Under the pieces are notes generated by a model, which worked only from the letters and a program-made list of their open reading frames with translations, ran no database searches and was not told the origin of the DNA. The position numbers were made by a program, and so were the translations under genes. This document shows positions 60,401 to 64,000 of a stretch of 64,000 bases of DNA, piece after piece. Origin of the DNA: Mytilisepta virgata (lineage: Eukaryota; Mollusca; Bivalvia; Mytilida; Mytilidae); the NCBI GenBank assembly GCA_028015205.1, contig CM051521.1:72276314-72340313 (forward strand). Reading direction: 5' to 3'. The stretch's first letter is position 1. Every line of letters begins with the position of its first letter.

Positions 60401-62040
60401 AAACACAATAGTTGTACCCTGGAAACTCATCATGACAAACAAATACTTTCATAAAGTGATTCTTTTTCTTAATTTTACCTTTAGAGAATTTTTCACATGA
60501 CTTTTGACTAAAATTACATTTTTTATTAAAAAAAAGTCAAACTTATATGCATTAAAAAATATTCATTGAATACTTTCAGGTTAAGTTGACAGTAAAAAAA
60601 CATAAAACTTGAAGCTAAGATAATTTCATGTGAAATCAGGATGTAAACTAAATCTGTGTGAATTCACATTATGAATTTCCCGTAAATCTGCATTTCATGA
60701 AAAAAATTCAAAGTACAGAAAATTTTATGTCTGCATATATAAATAGCTTACGTGGATCAGTAATCTTGAAAGTTCCGTCCCTTGTACATACAAATGTACT
60801 ACAGTCCTCTACTTTCTTTGCTCCAGGGAAATAACATTTGTCATGGTCCAAACATCCTAAAAACACAAAAATACATATAATATTATTATTTTTAAGGCCA
60901 AGAAAAATTCTATTTACCAACTACTCAACCAACCCTATGTATTTTTGTCCTCTCTTGAATATTTAAAAACCCCTAATCTATACAGCATGTCATTGGAAAC
61001 TGAGGTATTTTCATTCTTGCTGATCCCCTGACCCAATTTTAAAGAAGACCAACTAGGGACCATTCCATCGAAGTTTGTGGTTGAGGAGATTTTAATATAT
61101 TGTTTTGCTGATTTTTCTTTTTTTTGTGATGGCGGCCATATTAATCAGAAGTTCATACCTGCATACACACCTTTGAAAGGGAACTAAATAAGGACAATTC
61201 CATCAAAGTTTCAATTGCCCCTGAAGTTTGAGAGTAGAAGATTTTATTATTTTTTTGGCTGATTTTTTTATTGTAACAGAGGCCTAAGGTGTAGACCAGC
61301 AAACATAATTTTGAAAGGGATTATCTATCCAAGGACCATACAACTAAAGCTTGGTACCGATTAGCTCTGTGGTAGAAGAAGGATGATGGATTACAATGGC
61401 GATAATGACAGAAGCCATGTGATGACAATAACTCAGATGAACCTTTGTACCAGGTGAACGAAAAAGGAAAAAGTATCATCAGGCCACAATTTTTCCCAAA
61501 GAAGTACTAAGTCACATATATGACAAATATTTCTTTTTAATATTAGATGAATGCCATAATGATAGTACATGGTAAGTTGTATATTTTATAAAACAATTTA
61601 ACAAAATATATGGTTCTTTCTACTGTTTCTAATTATTTCTACTGAAAACTAAACTGTATCACAATTTGTGTGCTATAAAGCATTTCACAGAAAATGGTTA
61701 ACTCTTGACTTTTACTATGAAATAAAAAACTATCATTAACCACAAACCCAGAGAATGATTCAATAAATGCTTTGGAAAATTACTAAAAAATCAAACTTTA
61801 AAACGGAGAAGAACAAATTGTCTTAGCATACCTCCTTCTTCAGTGAGAATCTACTACTTCTTTTATATAATGCATGTCTTTTTATTACTGATAAAATCAT
61901 ACCTCTGATTTCCTTGATTCTTGTTGCTATGAAACCATCACCAGGTGACTGCTGGGACAATACACATTTATACTTTATACATTTTTCTTCATCAACACGG
62001 AACTCGTTCAGCTGGAGGCAACCATATTCGAATTCACACC
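24258..62040 (-). CDS. Large modular cysteine-rich protein, VWC-like repeats, 5' end missing
   Basis: Twenty-two exons join in frame on the minus strand to about 887 residues, ending at a TAA. The start and any signal peptide lie beyond the right edge. Exons 1-21 are all phase 1-1, 105-138 nt, one module each. Exons 1-17 follow C-x5/6(8)-C-x10-13-C-x4-C, usually with Y or F third in the x4. The C-x3-G-x-C-x5-W and C-x4-C spacing resembles the first half of a von Willebrand factor C domain in which the middle CxxCxC cysteine is replaced by an aromatic and a new cysteine sits before the usual Y. Long modules (B: mostly W, tail 16-20) alternate with short ones (A: tail 10-14). Inference: a secreted or extracellular-matrix protein. 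I do not recognise it, and the splice model is by eye. Confidence 0.8.
24407..25982. other. Last intron of the modular gene
   Basis: No exon. It contains a T run followed by a G run at about 24850-24883, an AT dinucleotide run (25086-25105) and ACATGTACATGTACAT (25573-25588). Confidence 0.5.
25983..26111 (-). CDS. Modular gene exon 21 (second Cys lost)
   Basis: 129 nt. CKDENDVFRGVGSQW, then NQCVTKQC: Phe replaces the second cysteine. Tail NFKDNTYYQDIIEY. Acceptor AACAG, donor GTAAGT. Confidence 0.83.
27032..27156. repeat. Inverted repeat with ACATGGTCTTTTTCA arms
   Basis: The left arm 27032-27067 (ACATGGTCTTTTTCA ... TCAGCCC) pairs with the right arm 27121-27156 (GGGCTGATAA ... TGAAAAAGACCATGT), about 30 of 36 positions. 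A related ATAACATGTTAT palindrome lies near 27459. Probably a small MITE. Confidence 0.5.
27786..27902 (-). CDS. Modular gene exon 20 (third Cys lost)
   Basis: 117 nt. CQLDGKCYNIGDMWTDSVD, then Pro at the third-cysteine position and IQYTC. CYNIGDMW is the most VWC-like stretch of the array. Acceptor TTCTAG, donor GTAAGG. Confidence 0.82.
28166..28870. repeat. Four tandem ~175-bp repeats
   Basis: CCTATCACAANGAATGGCAA starts units near 28172, 28347, 28524 and 28698. Each holds GGTCAGATCAAAATCTAAAA, GGAGGTGCACTA and GTGGTTTAGGAGGAGTTGCG. The leader ACTGTGAGCAAGCTCACTAA and the TACCCCC word link it to the repeat near 4360-5656. It lies in the intron between exons 19 and 20. Confidence 0.8.
29641..30332 (+). 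mobile_element. GAGGCTC dispersed repeat, copy near 29.6 kb
   Basis: The left end is CTAGAGGCTCCCAGGAGCCT then GTATCGCTCACC; the right end is AACATGGCCCATTGGGTGAG then CTAA. TTTCCCATAGGGTCCTA and TTCGGCTCTGGTGGCCAT recur about every 160-190 bp, so the interior is itself tandem. Confidence 0.65.
30634..30898 (-). mobile_element. tRNA-derived SINE, copy 2
   Basis: Minus strand: TGGCCGAGTGGTCTAGGTAG (A box), GTTCGAATCTCACC (B box), then the conserved body with GGAGGAAGCCGGAGTACCCG and GGGTTTTACGCC on the plus strand. Better preserved than the copy at 5963. It lies 69 bp downstream (in gene orientation, upstream in coordinates) of exon 19's donor. Confidence 0.78.
30967..31089 (-). CDS. Modular gene exon 19 (second Cys lost)
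   Basis: 123 nt. CKTADGKEYNVGDKMEYDC, then ILYEC: the second cysteine is Glu, and the rest of the spacing is kept. Tail IKTMDSAEFIKISE. The YNVGDK word is very VWC-like. Acceptor TTTCAG, donor GTAAGT. Confidence 0.82.
31168..31680 (+). repeat. GAGGCTC-family segment with long accidental frame
   Basis: The phrases GGCAGCCATATTGG, AAAGGACCATG, CCATCAAATTTTTGTCTCAA and TTTTCAG[AG] recur about three times, and the segment ends GGGCCAGGTGAGCTAAAA. A 185-residue open frame runs through these repeats but has no protein-like composition. Confidence 0.55.
31781..31925. repeat. 145-bp near-complete hairpin
   Basis: Arms of 47 bp (31781-31827 and 31879-31925) read GTAATAAAGGTTATTTT ... GTGTAAACTC and its inverse, with a few mismatches. 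Pairing continues inward through TCACAAACT / AGTTTGTGA to a central AGTCCAAAGGACT. The ends lie in the intron between exons 18 and 19. Likely a MITE. Confidence 0.7.
32314..32977. mobile_element. GAGGCTC-family pieces, one end inverted
   Basis: CCAGGTGATCTATACAGG then CTCAGGTTAGCCTCTGG (32314-32345) is a left end in reverse orientation. Right ends in plus orientation follow at about 32490-32510 and 32945-32977 (TGGGTCAGGTGAGCTAAAA). Confidence 0.5.
33038..33157 (-). CDS. Modular gene exon 18 (third Cys lost)
   Basis: 120 nt. CMTPSGYCIQLGETYEYMDG, then a T where the third cysteine should be, then QIYTC. Only three cysteines remain. Tail GESGDLELVSQ. Acceptor TACAG, donor GTATAC. Confidence 0.8.
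34730..34837 (-). CDS. Modular gene exon 17 (A module, extra Cys)
   Basis: 108 nt. C-x6-C-x10-C-x4-C with one additional cysteine in the first loop (CYDCFHNC), then RVGDEFTHGCMTTLC and tail LPGGFTKTIAN. The last codon is split A|AA (Lys). Acceptor TTACAG, donor GTAAGT. Confidence 0.84.
36620..36960 (+). pseudogene. Reverse-transcriptase fragment (retroelement)
   Basis: The plus strand reads NFIFVRFGNTVYRKVIGILM, then GTNCPSFTADLYLH, a stop and YEQNFMKISLK. This corresponds to the GIPMGTNCAPLLADLF region of the same RT family as at 22600. A stop and later frame loss show it is dead. Probably Penelope-like, from memory. Confidence 0.6.
37286..38508 (+). mobile_element. GAGGCTC dispersed repeat with ~5 tandem ~160-bp units
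   Basis: The left end is AGAGGCTCCATGGAGCCTG then AATCACTCACCTGG; the right end is GCGTTTTAGGCTTGGTGAGC then TAAAAA. Units containing CCCATAG[CG]GTTCAATGTTAA, GACAGCCATATTGAATTTC and TTTTGTAGAGGTTCATCCAA repeat from about 37550 to 38230. Confidence 0.7.
38580..38705 (-). CDS. Modular gene exon 16 (B-like module, extra Cys)
   Basis: 126 nt. C-x5-C-x10-C-x4-C with an additional cysteine right after the third (EECCWKKC). Tail of 18 residues (GPTFIDTKLITEH). The W is in the last spacing instead of the middle one. Acceptor AACAG; the donor GTTAGA is non-optimal. Confidence 0.82.
38706..38805. repeat. 33-bp minisatellite at exon 16 acceptor
   Basis: CTGTTAACAATARAA followed by an AATGGATTAA block begins at 38706, 38739 and 38772, three copies of 33 bp. 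On the minus strand each ends in GTTAACAG, so the exon 16 acceptor has two decoys upstream. Confidence 0.8.
39108..40744 (+). mobile_element. GAGGCTC dispersed repeat interrupted by another element
   Basis: The left end at 39108 is GAGGCTCCTAGGAGCCTGTA. The right end at 40700-40744 is GCTCACATGGCCTTTGGCCA then GGTGAGCTAAAAAG. A separate inverted-repeat element is inserted just inside the left end (39151-39982). Confidence 0.65.
39151..39982. mobile_element. TA-flanked TGTGGATTCATT element
   Basis: The ends TAGTGTGGATTCATTAAT and AAATGAATCCACAGTA are inverted copies between TA dinucleotides. CACGAATTT and CCACGAAA words recur inside. No open frame. It looks like a mariner-type MITE, nested in the element above. 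Confidence 0.6.
40930..41280. repeat. Two tandem ~190-bp repeats
   Basis: AAAATCCAG[GT]ATNGTTTTAAG, AGACTGTATATAATGTTAA and TTTATAAGTAAAATAYGGAA occur in both halves (about 40930-41092 and 41121-41275). No coding. Confidence 0.65.
42404..42508 (-). CDS. Modular gene exon 15 (A module)
   Basis: 105 nt. C-x5-C-x11-C-x4-C: CQTGEKCVRPGARVNGQDC, then KFKC. Tail KQGQMVPTEV. Acceptor CTACAG, donor GTAGGT. Confidence 0.87.
43081..43580. repeat. Three tandem ~167-bp repeats (intron)
   Basis: GAG[GA]ACTTGYRTTCAYAARATG starts units at 43081, 43248 and 43416. Each contains AAAGTCCCATAA, AAAATTGTCAAATCAAAATG and ATATGATCAACTACAT. No coding. Confidence 0.75.
44332..44457 (-). CDS. Modular gene exon 14 (B module)
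   Basis: 126 nt. C-x5-C-x12-C-x4-C: CNFNGVCKEIDDKWFDKDTC, then LGYKC. Tail PETNDVDIVERVS. The junction residue is Ala instead of Gly. Acceptor TTGTAG, donor GTAAGA. Confidence 0.87.
44940..45222. repeat. Repeat with GCGACGGGGGCATAAAAA end
   Basis: It starts GACACAAATGCCCCTGC and ends CCTTCGCCTAGCGACGGGGG then CATAAAAATT. This resembles the ends of other dispersed repeats here (TACCCCC and GGGCATAAAA types). Confidence 0.45.
45263..45373 (-). CDS. Modular gene exon 13 (A module)
   Basis: 111 nt. C-x6-C-x10-C-x4-C: CVGFDGECIMPGSTVEFDC, then KYQC. It is A-type directly after another A-type exon, so the alternation breaks here. Acceptor GTTTAG, donor GTAACT. Confidence 0.86.
45374..48160. other. 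Intron between two A-type exons
   Basis: A B-type exon would be expected here by the alternation, but none was found on the minus strand. The interval has no clear full-length element; GAGGCTC-like phrases on AAGGACCAT and AGTTTGGT occur at 46480-46740 and 47280-47705. Confidence 0.5.
48161..48268 (-). CDS. Modular gene exon 12 (A module)
   Basis: 108 nt. C-x6-C-x10-C-x4-C: CIALDGKCYEPYETFKDGC, then TFTC. Tail QSGGQFKEESF. Acceptor TTTTAG, donor GTAAGT. Confidence 0.87.
49037..49162 (-). CDS. Modular gene exon 11 (B module)
   Basis: 126 nt. C-x5-C-x10-C-x4-C: CERNGKCYGIDEHWQEGC, then VWYTC. W is present although the middle spacing is of A length. Tail of 18 residues ending IIEMH. Acceptor AACAG, donor GTATAG. 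Confidence 0.87.
50071..50178 (-). CDS. Modular gene exon 10 (A module)
   Basis: 108 nt. C-x6-C-x10-C-x4-C: CQGESGECFNKGERRKKGC, then FVC, and tail KGNFQVTKA. Close in wording to exon 2. Acceptor TTTAG, donor GTAATC. Confidence 0.87.
50268..50458 (-). mobile_element. Degenerate SINE, copy 3 (intron)
   Basis: It matches the body of the SINEs at 5963 and 30634 (GGAGGATGCCAGAGTAACAG, AAAACTGGCAACCC, AGACCTAGACAACTCATTC, GAGGCCCC), but the tRNA-like boxes are lost. It lies between exons 9 and 10. Confidence 0.5.
50701..50826 (-). CDS. Modular gene exon 9 (B module)
   Basis: 126 nt. C-x5-C-x12-C-x4-C: CMNWGECKPLNSSW, then CITYQC. Tail of 16 residues with YDNDLKDLFITEKQY. Acceptor TTTAAG, donor GTAAGC. 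Confidence 0.87.
51202..51312 (-). CDS. Modular gene exon 8 (A module)
   Basis: 111 nt. C-x6-C-x10-C-x4-C: CRGLKGECLRNGD, then CTDYLC, tail DASRGGLIITGE. Acceptor TTTTAG; the donor GTTTGT is weak at position 3. Confidence 0.82.
51541..51984 (+). mobile_element. Short GAGGCTC dispersed repeat, 444 bp
   Basis: Complete short copy. Left end ACAGGCTCCATGGAGCCTGA then ATCGCTCACCTGG; right end AAAGCTCACATGGCC-TTTT-AGGCCAGGTGAGCT, then AAAAA. The right end folds into a strong hairpin. A 172-residue minus-strand frame over it is repeat-derived. Confidence 0.7.
53300..53332 (+). repeat. GAGGCTC-family right end
   Basis: AGCTCACATGTCCTTTTAGA then ACAGGTGACCTAAAA: a degraded terminal hairpin after family interior words (53190-53290). 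Confidence 0.5.
53466..53597 (-). CDS. Modular gene exon 7 (B module)
   Basis: 132 nt. C-x5-C-x12-C-x4-C: CLWEGKCKPDGAFW, then CTRYRC. Tail of 18 residues ending HTIQIE. Acceptor TTGTAG, donor GTAAAA. Confidence 0.85.
53670..54754. mobile_element. CCCTTACC inverted-repeat element rich in TTTGCAGCAA words
   Basis: The ends CCCTTACCAAAAAGGAAT and (inverted) CCCTTACCGAAATAAAAG are followed by related ATGTTTGCAGCAAGC blocks. Both subterminal regions are packed with TTTGCAGCAA, CTTGCTGC and CAACCTTCCTG words in both orientations. The middle (53880-54400) is plain AT-rich DNA. No target duplication was evident. It lies in the intron between exons 6 and 7. Confidence 0.65.
54940..56113. mobile_element. 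CAGGGTTC inverted-repeat element with nested insertion
   Basis: The ends CAGGGTTCATA and GCGAACCCTG are flanked by TCACTT on both sides (54934-54939 and 56114-56119). TTCAAGGAC and TTTCAAGTACTTTC words fill both ends. The GGCCGAAACG element sits inside. It lies in the same intron as the CCCTTACC element. Confidence 0.7.
55030..55556. mobile_element. Nested element with TTCGGCCATA words
   Basis: AGTCGTTTCGGCCATA and CAGTTCGGCCATGG at the left (55033-55068) return inverted at the right (55470-55500), extended by ATGGACGAAACGG, ATGGACGAACTGG and ACGACCGAAAC (to about 55548). No coding. Confidence 0.6.
56388..56504 (-). CDS. Modular gene exon 6 (A module)
   Basis: 117 nt. C-x6-C-x13-C-x4-C, with IKYE in the last spacing and tail NGYGQLTAVET. 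The second spacing is the longest in the array. Acceptor TTTTAG, donor GTTAGT. Confidence 0.83.
56896..57030 (-). CDS. Modular gene exon 5 (B module, long first loop)
   Basis: 135 nt. C-x8-C-x12-C-x4-C; the first loop (PTGQKGRR) is three residues longer than in most modules. KPLDSSW is typical B type. Its acceptor and first codons are duplicated just upstream (see the 56-bp repeat at 57018-57119). Confidence 0.85.
57008..57119. repeat. 56-bp tandem duplication over exon 5 acceptor
   Basis: The block CCTGTTGGGCATCCTGRTAA plus AATAAATAGAATCACTC occurs at 57018 and 57074. On the minus strand each copy has acceptor plus the codons for GCPTG. The upstream copy reads GCPTGPKGIE and then a stop, so its use would break the protein. 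Confidence 0.8.
58178..58294 (-). CDS. Modular gene exon 4 (A module, basic)
   Basis: 117 nt. C-x5-C-x11-C-x4-C. The second spacing is strongly basic (VKFGARRRLRR) and the last spacing VVNE lacks the aromatic. Tail RTDTGPRFVPVKI. Acceptor TTCTAG, donor GTATAT. Confidence 0.82.
58930..59234 (+). mobile_element. GAGGCTC-family right half
   Basis: Family interior (GTTTCAGAGGAGAAGATTTT, GGCAGCCATATTAG, ACGGACGGACAGACGGAC) followed by GCTCACATGGCCCTTTGGGC then CAGGTGAGCTTAAAA. The left end is lost. Confidence 0.6.
59560..59760 (+). repeat. Dispersed repeat segment shared with 9.0 and 9.75 kb
   Basis: TTTCCCATATGGTTTCAATG then GAAACTTTGAACAG, GAGGGTATTGTTGTCATCAA then TCCTGCAAAGTTTCA: the same block as near 8990-9190 and 9740-9930 in the Ajuba intron. 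Confidence 0.6.
59972..60097 (-). CDS. Modular gene exon 3 (B module)
   Basis: 126 nt. C-x5-C-x12-C-x4-C: CEFDGECRPLNEKW is the typical B-type opening, followed by CKKFKC. The tail is 16 residues, ending VKSWVW. Acceptor TATAG, donor GTAAGT. Confidence 0.85.
60752..60856 (-). CDS. Modular gene exon 2 (A module)
   Basis: 105 nt. C-x5-C-x10-C-x4-C, with CYFPGAKK after the second cysteine and FVC at the end. Short tail RDGTFKITDP. The exon ends in C of a split CAA codon, so the usual junction glycine is Gln here. Confidence 0.85.
61000..61470 (+). repeat. GAGGCTC-family degraded segment
   Basis: Family phrases (GGGACCATTCCATC, AAGTTT, GATGGCGGCCATATT) end in GTACCAGGTGAACGAAAAAG. It lies between exons 1 and 2. 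Confidence 0.5.
61903..62040 (-). CDS. Modular gene exon 1 in window (B module)
   Basis: 138 nt. C-x5-C-x12-C-x4-C with IKYK inside the last spacing. The 20-residue tail (contains QQSPGDGFIATRI) is the longest of the array. F replaces the usual W. Acceptor AATAG, donor GTATGA. The first base of its first codon must come from an exon outside the window. Confidence 0.8.
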
Positions 62041-63009
62041 CTATTTGTTCAAAACTAATATGTTACATCTATAGGCAAATAATTTATTCATAGTCATAAA
62101 AATATGGGTGTCCAACAGACAATGTTATAAGGACAAAATCGTTGAAAGAGCTGTGAGGTAAGCCATTATTAAATATCCCTGTTCAAAGACATTATAGACA
62201 AGTCCAAAATTTAGACAGCATCATTTAACAGGATATAGATGTGGTACGAAATCTGTAACTACCTTACAAATCATCATGGTTATGCTTCACTCCAACTATG
62301 AATTAGTTTTCACCTAAAGCTGCTTAGAATTTCACGACAAAATATTTTCTTCCCATAATATAACTACAATCACTTAACATAATATAACTATAATCACTTA
62401 ACAATTAAACTGACATCAAAAACAAATTTGACATAAATTTTTAATTAAACGTTCCCTTCTTCTACAGATCACCTTATCTTTACACTAAAATTCACTGTCT
62501 AGAGTGTCACATTATTTCAAAAATGTTATTAAAAGTAGCGATGAAAATTTTGATTTGATACAGTTTATTCCCAAAGACACCTTTTTGAAGTCCATAATCC
62601 AGGCAGAAAATATTATTTATAAAAACCTTGTAGAAAAATTAGGTAGGGAACTGAAAGACCGCGGTAAATCCTTGCCACCAGAATTTCTTTGTGGTATTCT
62701 GTTATCATTTGGTTTCCGGTATTATTCTGTACTTTTAACATTTAAATGCGGGAAACAAGTTGAAAATATTTGACTGTCTTAAAATTGATGCATGTTATAG
62801 CTTCCCTCATTACGTCACAGTGATTTATATATTTTATTGGTTAAAGTTCTATGAATTCCACAGGTCTAAAATCATGTCAACAACATGGCCGTCGATTTTG
62901 ATTTGCAGGACTGTACTGCGGTAATTTTGATTCTGTGGTGCATTCTGAGTCAATGGGTACTTTGATGTGAAGGAATGTAATCCAAGATGTCATTATCAAA
63001 TTATTCAAC

Positions 63010-63200
63010 AAAAATGTAGATGGGGACGATGTAACACTTATGATTTTCCACTTGGATAGTTGGTCAAAGAAATTTCGAAAGTTCACATTCCCAAGTTTTA
63101 CTCATTTTATACTGTCAAAATGTAGATACTGGACAGTCTTGAGTGAAAATAATGTACAAAATGACGCCACTCCTTACGGATGTTTTAAACTTTCCATAAA
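63010..63200 (+). pseudogene. Possible decayed THAP-like zinc-finger coding stretch
   Basis: One frame reads QKCRWGRCNTYD; the next frame reads WSKKFRKFTFPSFTHFILSK then CRYW. C-x4-C, then FPxF and KCxxW, resembles the N-terminal half of THAP-like domains carried by mollusc transposons. A frame change, a stop and no clear final C-x2-H make this a weak call. Confidence 0.25.
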
Positions 63201-63865
63201 AAAATACTTTTTAAAGTTTAATTAATGGCAACCAAAGGAAAGAAGTTATATTACTAAATATATGTATAAATGAATGCACAATAAGCAAGGACTAATAAGC
63301 TTAAAAGGCCTTTTCCACATTATCTACCTCAAATGATAATATACCTGATATATTGAAACCGAAGTTATTTTTACGTAGTTTGAACAAATTGCTCTCCAAA
63401 ACATAAAATTAAGGTTCCTCTTGTGGGTATACTTAAAAGGCATTATTTTTTATTGAAAATAACAATCCATATTCTTCAAGCTTGTTCTATTAGTACCTGA
63501 GAAGGTTGGAGACCAATATTTTTTTTCTATGTCGCGGTATTGGTTAAGTTTAAACATGTATATGTGCAATTTAAGATGTTCCCTTTTCCGTTTTTCAACC
63601 AAAGTCAAATGAACAGCAATATTTCTACAAACTTAACAGCTAAATAATGAATGAAGATGGTATGTTCTGTTACTCTACTTGCTGTAATGATATATATATA
63701 TAGATAGAGATGATTTGTTCCAATTGCAGTAGTTGAGGTTTTAAGACAAATTTTAATATTCACCTTCTCTGAACATTTTGTCTATAGACTTATTATATGA
63801 ACATTTTTTCACAATGAATTTCAACATCAATAGAAACTTTTCTTAAATAATCCTTCAGTAAAAAC

Positions 63866-64000
63866 CTAGAGTCTCAAGTGAGCTATAAACGTTCACCTGG
63901 ATAATGAAACAGGTAACATACTGCATATTTGATGTTGTTTGTATAGCAAGGCTTAGCAGATCATATACTATTCGTGCTAAGTTATTTGTAGTTTAAGAGA
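63866..64000 (+). mobile_element. GAGGCTC dispersed repeat, left end at window edge
   Basis: CTAGAGTCTCAAGTGAGCTA then TAAACGTTCACCTGG is a degraded left end. Following words (GATAATGAAACAGG, TTGTTTGTATAGCAAGGCTT) parallel the copy at 20152. The rest is outside the window. Confidence 0.5.

Larger units (their letters stand above)
62041..64000. other. Sequence upstream of the first recognised module exon
   Basis: No further module exon was found to the right edge. The stretch holds an unrecognised 89-codon plus-strand frame (62504-62773), a possible decayed THAP-like coding stretch (about 63010-63200), an AT/AGAT simple run (63690-63708) and the left end of a GAGGCTC-family copy (63866). Confidence 0.5.

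Overview
The window is animal nuclear DNA, most likely from a bivalve mollusc, possibly a mussel. The evidence is AT-rich sequence, short phase-consistent exons with GT-AG introns, an Ajuba/LIMD1/WTIP-family gene, tRNA-derived SINEs, and a dense family of dispersed repeats ending in GAGCCTGTATCGCTCACCTGG-like and GGCCAGGTGAGCTAAAA-like sequences. I associate such repeats with bivalves, but this is recognition, not a search. There are no operons, CRISPR arrays or bacterial signals. Genes were rebuilt by hand on the minus strand from open reading, splice sites and codon phase.

Left part (about 3.2-16.7 kb, minus strand): seven exons of an Ajuba-family LIM protein. A large first exon (15389-16688) encodes a low-complexity pre-LIM region. 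Six short exons encode LIM1, LIM2 and the first half of LIM3. The last exon lies off the left edge. About 215 bp upstream of its start, a possible first exon of an unknown gene points the other way.

Middle (about 17-24 kb): intergenic and repeat-rich. It holds an AAAGTCACA-word element, a LINE-like tail, a GAGGCTC-family copy, a 145-bp nested palindrome and a decayed reverse-transcriptase fragment.

Right part (24258-62040, minus strand, continuing off the right edge): one long modular gene of 22 recognisable exons. Twenty-one are symmetric phase 1-1 exons of 105-138 nt, each encoding one small cysteine module. The 22nd carries a different Cys-rich C-terminus and the stop. The usual spacing is C-x5/6-C-x10-13-C-x4-C, with an aromatic residue usually inside the x4. 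Long W-containing modules (B) alternate with short ones (A). The pattern resembles half of a von Willebrand factor C domain, but I do not recognise the protein. It is the best candidate here for an undescribed system: a tandem exon-shuffled extracellular protein. In its last part, neighbouring modules carry complementary losses or gains of single cysteines, which suggests disulfides between modules.

Introns and spacers hold many mobile-element remnants: at least two CAGGGTTC terminal-inverted-repeat elements with matching 6-bp target duplications, a nested GGCCGAAACG-word element, a CCCTTACC element, a TA-flanked TGTGGATTCATT element, SINEs, reverse-transcriptase fragments, hairpins and several tandem arrays with 160-180 bp periods.
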